Assembly (NCBI RefSeq): GCF_900141745.1
Contig: NZ_FSRM01000001.1
Span: forward strand, 3,968,001 to 4,032,000
Source of the DNA: Paraburkholderia phenazinium
GTDB taxonomy: Bacteria; Pseudomonadota; Gammaproteobacteria; Burkholderiales; Burkholderiaceae
DNA length: 64,000 nucleotides
Direction of reading: 5' to 3'
Below the pieces are notes generated by a model that searched no databases, was not told the DNA's origin, and saw only the letters and a list, made by a program, of their open reading frames with translations. The first letter of the stretch is position 1, and each line of letters begins with the position of its first letter. Below are positions 1-7,944 of this stretch, piece by piece. A program made the translations under genes and the position numbers.

Positions 1-75
1 TCATGAATCCGCAACACGCATAACGCGAACATCAAAGGCTCGCATTACTTTCAGCACGTCCACCCCGCACAAGCA

Positions 76-102
76 AAAACGGCGGCCTGGTGGCCGCCGT
101 TT
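76..102 (-). terminator. Hairpin terminator downstream of otsA
   Basis: A perfect G+C-rich stem (ACGGCGGCC pairing with GGCCGCCGT around a TGGT loop) is flanked by A-tracts on the left and T residues on the right, so it could stop transcription from either side. It lies about 160 bases past the otsA stop. I see no supported gene in positions 1-261; a plus-strand gene could end at the TAA near position 21, but too little of it would be visible to call. Confidence 0.6.
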
Positions 103-261
103 GCATGCTTTCGTAGCATTGAGTGGACCGCAGGCAGCGGGACCGAACCTCAACTCACCGCCTGATCGATTCGACGTGACAGCGAGCAACTGAGACCCGC
201 CGACACCTGAGCTCATCATCACGACTGAGCGCCACATTGAGCGCTCAGTCGCTTCAACGCT

Positions 262-1686
262 TCAGGTTGCTGCCACGTCCGCGAGCTTTACCGCTTTGGC
301 CGTCACCGAGGACGCCGTCGCCACATTGCGCAGGTCCGCAAGGAACGTATCGCGCCACACCGACAGATTGTTTTCGCGCAGCGGCGCCATCATGTCCGCA
401 TGACGGGCCTGGCGTTCAGCGAGCGGCATCGACAGCGCACGCTCGAGTGCTTCGGCCATCTGCGACAGGTCGAACGGGTTCACCACCAGTGCACCCGGCA
501 ACTGCTCAGCTGCGCCGGCAAACTGCGACAGCACCAGCACGCCCGGATCCGCGGGATCCTGAGATGCCACGTACTCCTTCGCAACCAGATTCATCCCGTC
601 GCGCAGCGGCGTCACATAACCCACTTGCGACTGCCTGAACAAGGCCATCAGCAGATTGCGTTCGTACTTGCGGTTCAGATATTGAATCGGCGTCCAGTCG
701 AGCTGCGCAAAGCGGCCATTGATACGCCCCGCTTCACCCTCAAGCGTCTGACGAATGCGCTGATATGTTTGCACGTCCGAGCGCGTCGGCGGTGCAATCT
801 GCACCAAGGAGACGCGGCCGTGCCAACCGGGCGCCGTGAGAAGCAACCGCTCAAAGGCCTGGAAGCGCTCGACCAGCCCCTTCGAATAATCGAGGCGGTC
901 CACGCTCATAATCAGCTTGCGGCCGCGCATGCCATCGCGCAGGCTGCGCACCGGTTTGCGGTCGGTGAACTGCTCCGCGGCTTTGGCGATTGCATCGGGA
1001 TAGATCCCGATCGGATAGGCCGCGACTTTGAGGAAACGGTTATAGGCGTGCACCATGCCGTCGTCGCTCGACGTGCCGTGCTGCCCTCGCTCGATATAGT
1101 CGACAAACGACTGCCGGTCCGCTTCAGTCTGGAAGCCGACCACGTCGTAGCTGCACATGGCCTTCACGAGTTCCTCGTGCGGCGGCACGCTACGCAACAC
1201 TTCCGGCACCGGAAACGGAATATGCAGGAAGAAGCCAATCGGGTTTTTCACGCCGAGTTCGCGCAGGCACTTCGCAAACGGCAGCAAGTGGTAGTCATGG
1301 ACCCAGATGATGTCATCGGGCTTGACCATCTCCTTCAACTGCTTCGCGAGCGTCTGGTTCACGCGCAGGTAACCGGCGTACTCCTGACGATCGAAGCGCG
1401 ACAAGTCGTTGCGGTAGTGGAAAGTCGGCCATAGCGTCGCATTCGAAAAGCCGCGGTAGTACTGATCGTAGTCGCGCTTGGTGAGACCCACCGTCGCGTA
1501 AGTCACGTTGCCCTGCTTTTCGATTACCGGCGCCGATGGCTCTGCCACCGTTTCGCCGCTCCAGCCGAACCATACGCCGCCTGTTTCCTTGAGGGCGTCC
1601 AGTACACCGATTGCAAGACCACCTGCTGCGGGGCGGCCTTCCTGCGTCGGCGCGACACGATTCGATACCACAATCAATCTGCTCAT
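262..1686 (-). CDS. otsA: Trehalose-6-phosphate synthase (GT20), OtsA
   Basis: The 474-residue protein fits the OtsA family, which transfers glucose from UDP-glucose to glucose-6-phosphate to make trehalose-6-phosphate for osmoprotection in the cytoplasm. Visible family motifs are the N-terminal LIVVSNRVAP start with a following GGLA loop, HDYHLLPF near residue 130, VDRLDYSKG near 265 and DGMNLVAKEY near 365. The ATG at 1686 is preceded by a GGTGGAG ribosome site. No otsB phosphatase gene is adjacent in the window, so the second step must be encoded elsewhere. A hairpin terminator follows the gene. Confidence 0.96.
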   Translation of the reverse strand: MSRLIVVSNRVAPTQEGRPAAGGLAIGVLDALKETGGVWFGWSGETVAEPSAPVIEKQGNVTYATVGLTKRDYDQYYRGFSNATLWPTFHYRNDLSRFDRQEYAGYLRVNQTLAKQLKEMVKPDDIIWVHDYHLLPFAKCLRELGVKNPIGFFLHIPFPVPEVLRSVPPHEELVKAMCSYDVVGFQTEADRQSFVDYIERGQHGTSSDDGMVHAYNRFLKVAAYPIGIYPDAIAKAAEQFTDRKPVRSLRDGMRGRKLIMSVDRLDYSKGLVERFQAFERLLLTAPGWHGRVSLVQIAPPTRSDVQTYQRIRQTLEGEAGRINGRFAQLDWTPIQYLNRKYERNLLMALFRQSQVGYVTPLRDGMNLVAKEYVASQDPADPGVLVLSQFAGAAEQLPGALVVNPFDLSQMAEALERALSMPLAERQARHADMMAPLRENNLSVWRDTFLADLRNVATASSVTAKAVKLADVAAT

Positions 1687-1875
1687 TGGTGCTCCACCTC
1701 ATTCAGTTGTTCGTTGCATGCGGGGATGTGCCGTCGTGGTGCATGCAAGTCGCGTGCCGTATCTCTAAATTCGCGGAATAAAAATGTGTGCAAATGTGAC
1801 AGGCAAGCAGAAACCTGCCGTCCGCAGGCATCGCGCGAAAATTTTTTGCTTCGTATGAGGAAACGACGAAATCTG

Positions 1876-2118
1876 TCAGGCGTCCTGCTCGGAACCGAGG
1901 TCACGCTGATATTCGATGCCTTCCGGGCGTACCCCACCCTGGTTGTGTTCGCCGTCCGGTGGCGCGTCGGGCGCAATGCGGTTCTGCCCTGCTGGATCGT
2001 GTCCTGGCGAGTCCGCTCCTGCAGACGGGCCGCCCGATGGCGAAGCCCCTGCTCCGCCGCCGGGGCGCGAATCGCGCTTCGAATGGCGCGCGGAGCGCCG
2101 CAATGCCGGGTGTCTCAT
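1876..2118 (-). CDS. Small Gly/Pro-rich hypothetical protein
   Basis: This 80-residue product is basic at its N-terminus (MRHPALRRSARHSKR) and then becomes rich in Gly, Pro, Ser and Asp with no hydrophobic segment, so it is probably cytoplasmic and disordered. I recognise no domain. The case for a real gene is its ribosome site: a full AGGAGG lies eight bases before the ATG at 2118. It sits between otsA and a second small Pro-rich gene on the same strand. Its function is unknown. Confidence 0.6.
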   Translation of the reverse strand: MRHPALRRSARHSKRDSRPGGGAGASPSGGPSAGADSPGHDPAGQNRIAPDAPPDGEHNQGGVRPEGIEYQRDLGSEQDA

Positions 2119-2314
2119 GATCGATGCCTCCTGGGGAAGCCCGCCGCCCTCGTTGACGGCATCAACATAGTCTAGGGCTCAAGACAGTAATTTGCCGGTA
2201 AAACCGTCGCCGGCTTTGTAACAAGTACATCAACGAACGAAACGCGCTGATGGCGGCCACAAAATGATAAAGAGCGAAGTGACCGCCGCCTCGAAAGTCG
2301 CGTCAGAGCGCCAA

Positions 2315-2506
2315 CTACGAGAGCGCACTGCGCGAAATATGCGGCGTCTCATTCGGCTGCGGAGGCGGATCGCCGATAGGCGGTGCAGTGGGTTCGACCG
2401 GTTCGCGGGTCGGGTCCGGCACCGTATCGGGCTCGTGAGGGTGGGGCGGGTCAGTCGGCTCGGGGCGATGCGCCTCGAGCACAGTAGCGTGGGTAGGCGA
2501 CGACAT
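2315..2506 (-). CDS. Small Pro-rich hypothetical protein
   Basis: A 63-residue acidic, extremely proline-rich protein with repeated Glu-Pro, Asp-Pro and Pro-Pro dipeptides and no membrane segment. An AAGGGA ribosome site stands five bases before the ATG at 2506. It lies 75 bases downstream of the sigma-54 response regulator on the same strand, with a hairpin between them, and could be co-transcribed with it. I recognise no family and assign no function. It may be a disordered stress-associated peptide, which is only a guess from composition. Confidence 0.55.
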   Translation of the reverse strand: MSSPTHATVLEAHRPEPTDPPHPHEPDTVPDPTREPVEPTAPPIGDPPPQPNETPHISRSALS

Positions 2507-2551
2507 AGAAGTCCCTTGTGTGCGTTTGGGACAATCGCAGCAAGGCCTATG

Positions 2552-2571
2552 CCGGGGCGCAAGCGCCCCGG
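2552..2571 (-). other. G+C-rich stem-loop between regulator gene and Pro-rich gene
   Basis: An eight-base-pair stem CCGGGGCG/CGCCCCGG with a CAAG loop lies directly past the stop of the sigma-54 regulator. No T-tract follows on either strand, so it could act as a processing or mRNA-stabilising hairpin rather than an intrinsic terminator. Confidence 0.4.
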
Positions 2572-2581
2572 TGCAACAACC

Positions 2582-3985
2582 TCAGGCGTCGGCACCGCCC
2601 AGGGCGCGCGATTCGTCTGAAGCGTCCCCGTCCTCGCGGCTGGCATCATTGCCGTACTCGACCAGCCGGTTGTACAGCGTCTTCAGACTGATGCCGAGAA
2701 TTTCCGCTGCGCGGGTTTTCACGCCACCGCACTGCTCAAGGGTAGCGAGAATCAGCTGACGGTCCGCTTCGGCAAGCGAGGTGCCGAATGGAATCGTGAT
2801 CGCCGTGCCGGCGGCCGGTTTGGACAGCGTGATCTGCAACGGCACCGTCGCCGTGTTATCGGAATCCGTACCCGACATGATGTGCGCGCGCTGCACATAG
2901 TTCTTCAGCTCGCGCACGTTGCCGGGCCACGGATAGGACATCAGCATTTCCTTGACCGCCGGCGGGAAATGCTTTCGCGTGCCGTGACGCTCGTTGAGAT
3001 CGTCGAGGAACGCCTGCGCCAGCAAATCGACGTCCTTGCCGCGTTCGCGCAGCGGCGGCAGGCTGATCGGAAAAACGTTCAGGCGGTGATACAGATCCAG
3101 ACGCAGCTTGCCTTCGAGCACTGCCTGCTCCGGATCACGATTGGTCGCCGCAATCAGCCGCACATCGGTTTCGATTTCCTTCGTGGTGCCGACCCGCATG
3201 AACATGCCGGTTTCGAGCACCCGCAGCAGCTTCACCTGCAGCTCGATCGGCATTTCGGTGATTTCGTCGAGGAAAAGCGTGCCGCCGTTGGCCCTTTCGA
3301 AATAGCCTTTGTGCTGCCGGTCTGCGCCCGTGAACGAACCCCGCTCATGGCCGAACATTTCCGATTCGATCAGGTTCGGCGAAATGGCGCCGCAGTTCAC
3401 CGCGAGAAACGCGTGCTTACGGCGCAAGCTCAACTGGTGCAAGGTCTGCGCGGCCACTTCCTTGCCGGTGCCGGACTCGCCTACCAGCATCACCGATGCT
3501 GCAGTAGGCGCGACGCGGCCAATCTGGTCGTAGACCTCCTGCATGGCCGGCGAATTGCCGAGCATCAACCCAAAGCGGCCCATACGGCGCAACTCGCCGC
3601 GCAACGTACCGATTTCCGCCTTTAGGTCGCCGGGGCGCGGCAGGCGCGACAGAATCGCCTTCACGCGCTGCATGTTGATCGGCTTCACCAGATAATCGGT
3701 CGCGCCCATCTTGAGGGCGTTGACGGCCGATTCGACCGTAGCATGGCCGGTAATCACAATAACTTCGACGCCGGAGCGCGGGTCGAGGTCTTCGAACAGG
3801 TCAACTCCGCTGCCGTCCGGCAGCTTCAGGTCGGTAAACACGACATCCGGCATCTGCCGGACCAGCTGGATACGCGCTTCGCGCAGATCGCCTGCAGTGG
3901 CAGTGGTGAGGCCGTCTTCGCCAATGATGGCAGCGAGCGCCTCGCGGGTACCGGCATCGTCATCAACAATCAATACGTGTGGCAT
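2582..3985 (-). CDS. Sigma-54-dependent response regulator (NtrC family)
   Basis: The 467-residue protein has three NtrC-family modules in order. An N-terminal receiver carries the phospho-acceptor Asp52 in VVFTDLKLPDG. A central AAA+ domain has GESGTGKE as Walker A, GSFTGA as the sigma-54 contact loop and LFLDEI as Walker B. A C-terminal Fis-type helix-turn-helix contains [11 protein letters not shown]. It should activate sigma-54 promoters when phosphorylated. I chose the ATG at 3985 because the receiver begins there (MPHVLIVDDD); the frame stays open upstream to 4162, but that extension looks non-homologous. No histidine kinase gene is adjacent. A receiver-less paralogue lies at 5514-6578. 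Confidence 0.93.
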   Translation of the reverse strand: MPHVLIVDDDAGTREALAAIIGEDGLTTATAGDLREARIQLVRQMPDVVFTDLKLPDGSGVDLFEDLDPRSGVEVIVITGHATVESAVNALKMGATDYLVKPINMQRVKAILSRLPRPGDLKAEIGTLRGELRRMGRFGLMLGNSPAMQEVYDQIGRVAPTAASVMLVGESGTGKEVAAQTLHQLSLRRKHAFLAVNCGAISPNLIESEMFGHERGSFTGADRQHKGYFERANGGTLFLDEITEMPIELQVKLLRVLETGMFMRVGTTKEIETDVRLIAATNRDPEQAVLEGKLRLDLYHRLNVFPISLPPLRERGKDVDLLAQAFLDDLNERHGTRKHFPPAVKEMLMSYPWPGNVRELKNYVQRAHIMSGTDSDNTATVPLQITLSKPAAGTAITIPFGTSLAEADRQLILATLEQCGGVKTRAAEILGISLKTLYNRLVEYGNDASREDGDASDESRALGGADA

Positions 3986-4309
3986 CGCGTCTCGAAAGCC
4001 CGAAGGGGTCTGGTTGTGGATGGCATGCGTGAAGGCATGGAAAAACGGCTGGGCGCTGGTACGTCCCCGCAAACAGAAGGCGGCGACGTGAGGACCCACT
4101 AACTTTCGGGGCGCCTCCTCGAGCTCCAGCAAAAAACCGCACCTGGCACAAATTCGCAACAATATACGTGTTACGCGGCGCCGAGTGGTCCTATTGTTGT
4201 ATGAATCCCCATTATAAAACTTTATTGCGGCGAATTGTCAGGTTTGCCTTACACCCAACTGCGGCCCTTTTGACAACAACCGAGACAACTCGCGCGAGGC
4301 GTATGCGGC
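3986..4309. other. Intergenic region upstream of the sigma-54 response regulator
   Basis: This 324-base gap holds the leader of the regulator gene. There is a TGGCAC-like sequence near 4145 followed by CGCA, but the spacing between the GG and GC elements is one base short of a sigma-54 promoter. I see no other convincing gene or site. Confidence 0.4.
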
Positions 4310-4576
4310 TCAGCTGTGCGGAAACGGCCATGCTTCACCGAGTCCGTTTGGATGGCTCGCGCCGTTTGTACCGGTGGCGGGGGCCGCACCCGCCTGGCTC
4401 GCTGTCGCCGGAGCAGTTTGAGCAACGTTGACAACCGCCCCGCCCTCGTCCTCCCAGCGACTCAGGTCCCGGTTCAGATGCGCCTGCGAGGCGCGGTGCT
4501 TTTGCGCCCAGCGCCACGCCAGCAAACCGCCTACAGCCACCAATGCGCCGAAAATGCCGATCCTGGGCCGTGCCAT
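4310..4576 (-). CDS. Small single-pass membrane protein, hypothetical
   Basis: The 88-residue protein has one hydrophobic N-terminal segment (RIGIFGALVAVGGLLAWRWA), then a basic turn and a polar Ala/Thr/Gly-rich tail, as in small inner-membrane-anchored proteins. A GGAGG ribosome site six bases before the ATG at 4576 fixes the start; an in-frame TTG two codons earlier is less likely. It follows the DUF883-family gene by 122 bases on the same strand, so both may belong to one envelope-stress transcript. The family is not recognised. Confidence 0.6.
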   Translation of the reverse strand: MARPRIGIFGALVAVGGLLAWRWAQKHRASQAHLNRDLSRWEDEGGAVVNVAQTAPATASQAGAAPATGTNGASHPNGLGEAWPFPHS

Positions 4577-4698
4577 GTTCAACCTCCATACGTAAGCCGG
4601 TAATCAATGGAATCATTCAGTGCCGTTGCCTCGCCCGACCAAGCCCTTTAAGGTTGTCCTGACACACAGCGGGGCAGGCAGACCGTCCGCTGCGCCGT

Positions 4699-5016
4699 CT
4701 AGCGTGTTGCCAGCACGCCGAGCAGAAATCCCACACTGGCAGAAATTCCAAGGGCGCGCCAAGGGTTGTGCCGCACATAACGCTCGGCATTCACCGTGGC
4801 GACCCGGTAGCGCCGCTGCGCCGCGCCTTGCGCATCGCCGATCGCCGCCTGCAGGGTCTCGACGTGCGCCCCGAGGCGCTCGCGCAATGCCTCGACACCT
4901 TCACCCGGCACGTTGGCGGCGAGTCGCAGTATTTCCTCCGAGTCGGTCAGCAGCACCCGCAAGTCGTCAACGATCTTCTGCCGCCCGAGTTCAAGCTGTT
5001 GTGTCGTGTGAGTCAT
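4699..5016 (-). CDS. DUF883 (ElaB/YqjD-like) membrane-anchored protein
   Basis: The 105-residue protein matches the DUF883 plan: a long amphipathic helical region with QLELGRQKIVDDLRVLLTD near the start, then YVRHNPWRALGISASVGFLLGVL as a C-terminal membrane anchor. E. coli YqjD and ElaB of this family sit in the inner membrane, bind ribosomes and are induced in stationary phase. The invariant NPW before the transmembrane helix is present. The ATG at 5016 gives a full-length product. It lies upstream of the small membrane protein on the same strand. Confidence 0.85.
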   Translation of the reverse strand: MTHTTQQLELGRQKIVDDLRVLLTDSEEILRLAANVPGEGVEALRERLGAHVETLQAAIGDAQGAAQRRYRVATVNAERYVRHNPWRALGISASVGFLLGVLATR

Positions 5017-5513
5017 GAGTCGCTCCTATCTCTATGTCGGCGCGCGTTTGGCGTGGCAAACCAGCCGGAAACGCGCCGCATGTCCCAAAAGTGATAGGGT
5101 TGCAAACGGCATACCCGATAATCTAGTCGATCGATAGCAGCGTACCGAGTTCCGCATCGGCAATCGCGACAATCGTGCCGATTCGATATCCGGTCGGCGG
5201 TCAATATTGCCGGCTGACTGTGCGCGCCGATCCGCATTCAGACAGACCGCCGCAAATGCACCGTCGTAAGCGCGCCGTCGCAAAACAGACACTTCACGCG
5301 CCGAGCATGCGCTTTGGACGGCAACACGCGGCACAATTTTTTAGTGGCTTGCTTCGATCTGCATTCGTCGTCGACATGCACATTGCCGTGACAAGCCACC
5401 GATGGTTAAATCAATTTTTATGAGATAGTGATCCATTGCATGAATGCACAGGCTCACCCTCTTCACAGGCCTGCGCGGCACTATCGAACACATTTGCACA
5501 GGACAACCTGGTT
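5017..5513. other. Intergenic region between divergent DUF883 and sigma-54 activator genes
   Basis: These 497 bases separate divergent genes and should hold both promoters. A small palindrome TGCAT-GA-ATGCA lies near 5437-5448, overlapping an alternative ATG of the downstream activator, and could be a regulatory site. I see no supported gene or RNA. Confidence 0.35.
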
Positions 5514-6578
5514 ATGGCGTCAATCGATCTGGACTCCCCCACACTTGCCTCCGGCGGCGACGCAGCGGCAGGGGGGAAGTCTCGCGTGACGGAGGGCGTC
5601 GCGGGCCTGAAGTCGTACGGTCTGCTGTACGGCTCTTCGCCCGTCATGCTGGATTTATACGAACAAATCGAACGCGTGGCCTCCACCGACGCAACCGCGC
5701 TGATCATCGGCGAATCCGGCACCGGCAAGGAACTGATCGCCCGCACGATTCACGATCGCAGCGGGCGCAAGGACGCGCCCTTCATCGCCGTCAACTGCGG
5801 CGCGATCCCCGATGAACTGATCGAAGCCGAACTGTTCGGCCACGAAAAAGGCAGCTTCACAGGCGCCGTGCAGGGCCGCGTCGGCTACTTCGAACACGCC
5901 AACGGCGGCACGCTGTTTCTCGACGAAATCACCGAGATGGCGCCGGTGCGTCAAGTGAAGCTGCTGCGCGCGCTGGAGACCGGCACGTTCTATCGGGTCG
6001 GCGGCAACGAACTGATTCAGAGCGACGTGCGAGTGATCGCGGCCACCAACCGTGACCCTGCGATCGCCGTGAAAGAAAACGGTTTGCGCGAAGACCTGAT
6101 GTATCGGCTCGCCGTGTTTCCGCTGCGCGCGCCGCCGCTGCGCGAGCGCGAAGGCGATCGTGAATTGTTGGCGCAGCATTTCCTCGCCGCGTTGAACGCA
6201 CAGGAAAGCACCAGCAAGAGCTTCAGCAAACGTTCGATTGAAACGCTGCGCACCTGGTCGTGGCCGGGCAATGTGCGCGAACTGAAAAACGCCATTTACC
6301 GCGCCTTCATCCTCGCCGAGAAATCCGTCGAACTGCCTCATCCGCACCTCGCGTCACGCGTGAAGAAAGCGGTCACCCAAGGCGATGCGATGAGTGTCTG
6401 GATCGGCACGCCGCTTGCTGATGCGCAGAAGCAGATCATCCTCGGCACGCTGAAGTACTGCGGCGGCGACAAACGTCGCGCGGCGAAGGCACTCGGCGTG
6501 AGCCTGAAGACGCTCTACAACCGGCTTAGCACCTACGGCACCGACGACGCGACCGAAGAAAAAGAAAGCGAGTCCTGA
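5514..6578 (+). CDS. Receiver-less sigma-54 activator with Fis-type HTH
   Basis: The 354-residue protein begins with about 35 undefined residues. It then has an AAA+ sigma-54 interaction domain, with Walker A GESGTGKE (residues 67-74), GSFTGA (113-118) and Walker B LFLDEI (134-139). It ends in a Fis-type helix-turn-helix ([11 protein letters not shown]). It has no receiver or other sensory domain, so it may be constitutively active or controlled by a partner protein or by its level. The ATG at 5514 is preceded by AGGA at a long spacing; an in-frame ATG at 5436 would add 26 residues. Its HTH is nearly identical to that of the response regulator at 2582-3985, so the two may share binding sites. 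Confidence 0.88.
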   Translation: MASIDLDSPTLASGGDAAAGGKSRVTEGVAGLKSYGLLYGSSPVMLDLYEQIERVASTDATALIIGESGTGKELIARTIHDRSGRKDAPFIAVNCGAIPDELIEAELFGHEKGSFTGAVQGRVGYFEHANGGTLFLDEITEMAPVRQVKLLRALETGTFYRVGGNELIQSDVRVIAATNRDPAIAVKENGLREDLMYRLAVFPLRAPPLREREGDRELLAQHFLAALNAQESTSKSFSKRSIETLRTWSWPGNVRELKNAIYRAFILAEKSVELPHPHLASRVKKAVTQGDAMSVWIGTPLADAQKQIILGTLKYCGGDKRRAAKALGVSLKTLYNRLSTYGTDDATEEKESES

Positions 6579-6782
6579 CAGTCGCCTGTCTGCGCTGCGC
6601 GTGAAAAGCCAAGCCAGAAAAGGCTGCGCGGCGCATCATCTTTTGCAATTGCTTGCATTTTTCCTATCCCATTTGCAAATGGCATCCTGCAAAATGCTGC
6701 AGCGTCGCGCGCGGCGCGTGGTCAGCTCGACGCGTCGTTACAAAGCGGCGCGCATGGCAGAGGCAGGAGCACAGGTAGGGAA

Positions 6783-7358
6783 ATGCAAACATCAAACAGT
6801 AGTGCGCGCAGGACTCACCGGACTTCGCGCGCGAGTCTCGCATCGCTCACGGCATTGGCCGTCGCGGTGCTCATCTCAGCCAATCTGAGCGGCTGCAGTT
6901 CGCTCTACTCGGAGACGGCCACCGCCGGCGCCGGTATCGGCGGTGCCGCAATCGCCGGCCAGGTCACCCATAACGCTGCTGTTGCTACCGGTATCGGCCT
7001 CGGTGCCGTCGCCGCTGCGCAGGCCGGCGTGCAATACACGGAACGTGTCGTCCACCGCAATACGCAGGACGGCATCGCCAAGGTCGCCGGACCGCTCGAT
7101 GTCGGTGCCGTCGCACCGTGGAGCGTCACGCATAGCGTGCCGATCGAAGACGACACGCATGGCCGCGTCACCGTGAGCCGCACCATCAGCGCAGGCGCGC
7201 TCGACTGCAAGGAAATCGTCTTCTCGGTCGATGTGGACGCGACCAAGGATAAGCCCGCCAGCAGCGCGTTCTACGTCGCCTCGATCTGCCGCGACGGCAC
7301 GGCGTGGAAGTGGGCTTCCGCAGAACCCGCCACCGAACGCTGGGGCGCGCTGCAATGA
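6783..7358 (+). CDS. Predicted lipoprotein, tandem copy 1
   Basis: This 191-residue protein has a basic N-terminus, a hydrophobic segment and a lipobox LSGC with Cys38, so it is a likely lipoprotein. A Gly/Ala-rich stretch follows (roughly residues 47-75), resembling a glycine zipper. The C-terminal domain contains APWSVTHSVPIE and ends with WKWASAEPATERWG. The same pattern occurs in the next gene, which overlaps it by four bases (ATGA), so the pair is a duplicated, translationally coupled unit. I do not recognise a named family. A role in the envelope is inferred from the lipoprotein signal only. Confidence 0.75.
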   Translation: MQTSNSSARRTHRTSRASLASLTALAVAVLISANLSGCSSLYSETATAGAGIGGAAIAGQVTHNAAVATGIGLGAVAAAQAGVQYTERVVHRNTQDGIAKVAGPLDVGAVAPWSVTHSVPIEDDTHGRVTVSRTISAGALDCKEIVFSVDVDATKDKPASSAFYVASICRDGTAWKWASAEPATERWGALQ

Positions 7359-7882
7359 AATCGCGTCTGACAATGCCCATGCGCGTGCGGGTCGTGCTGG
7401 CCGCTGCGCTGTGCGTCGGCGCGAGCCTGCTGACGAGCGGCTGCTCGTCGGTGGGTGCTGCAAGCGGTGCGGCCGCCGGGGTCGCGTCGGGTCTCGTGAC
7501 TGCCAATCCCGCTGTCGGCATTGGCGTCGGCATTGCGGTGCAAGCGGCCACGGACGAAGCCGTGGCTCGCTACATGCGCAACATGCACAGCGACCAGCAG
7601 AACGAGATGGCTCAGCTCGCGGGCGGCATGGCGGTGGGCGAGACCAAACCGTGGAGCGTCAAGCACAAGATGCCAATCGAGAACGGCCACGGCGAGGTAC
7701 GCGTGACGCGTGCGTTCACGTCGGCACTCGCCATCTGCAAGGACTTTGTCTTCTCGGTCGCGGATAGCAACAAGCCCAACGCGCACGAAAGCTGGTACAC
7801 CGCCAGCGCCTGTCTGCAGGACCAGGGCTGGAAGTGGGCTTCGGCCGAACCGGCCGTGGACCGCTGGGGCAATCTCCAATAA
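7355..7882 (+). CDS. Predicted lipoprotein, tandem copy 2
   Basis: This 175-residue protein repeats the architecture of its upstream neighbour: a signal peptide with lipobox LTSGC (Cys30), a Gly/Ala/Val-rich zipper-like segment, and a C-terminal domain with KPWSVKHKMPIE and WKWASAEPAVDRWG. The start at 7355 overlaps the previous stop as ATGA, which supports coupling. The frame is open further upstream, but that part lies inside the first gene. A strong hairpin terminator follows. The function is unknown. Confidence 0.78.
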   Translation: MKSRLTMPMRVRVVLAAALCVGASLLTSGCSSVGAASGAAAGVASGLVTANPAVGIGVGIAVQAATDEAVARYMRNMHSDQQNEMAQLAGGMAVGETKPWSVKHKMPIENGHGEVRVTRAFTSALAICKDFVFSVADSNKPNAHESWYTASACLQDQGWKWASAEPAVDRWGNLQ

Positions 7883-7883
7883 T

Positions 7884-7922
7884 GCAAAAGGGGCGGCAGG
7901 TCTAACCTTGCCGCCCCTTTGC
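7884..7922. terminator. Bidirectional terminator between convergent transcripts
   Basis: AAAGGGGCGGCA pairs with TGCCGCCCCTTT around a short loop, with A residues on the left and T residues on the right. It sits between the lipoprotein pair and the oppositely oriented ABC-transporter operon, so it can serve both. Confidence 0.8.
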
Positions 7923-7944
7923 TATTCACTTCGAACCCGACGTA

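Noticed and set aside
1..237. Open frame on the minus strand across the window start
   Set aside because: It overlaps the otsA terminator hairpin, has no ribosome site and reads as low-complexity; no gene call.
400..1434. Long plus-strand open frame across otsA
   Set aside because: It lies antisense to otsA and reflects G+C-rich third-position shadowing; composition is His/Arg/Gln-rich as such shadows are.
4139..4160. Sigma-54 promoter-like TGGCAC...CGCA
   Set aside because: The GG-to-GC spacing is one base short of the required distance, so it should not function as a minus-24/minus-12 promoter.
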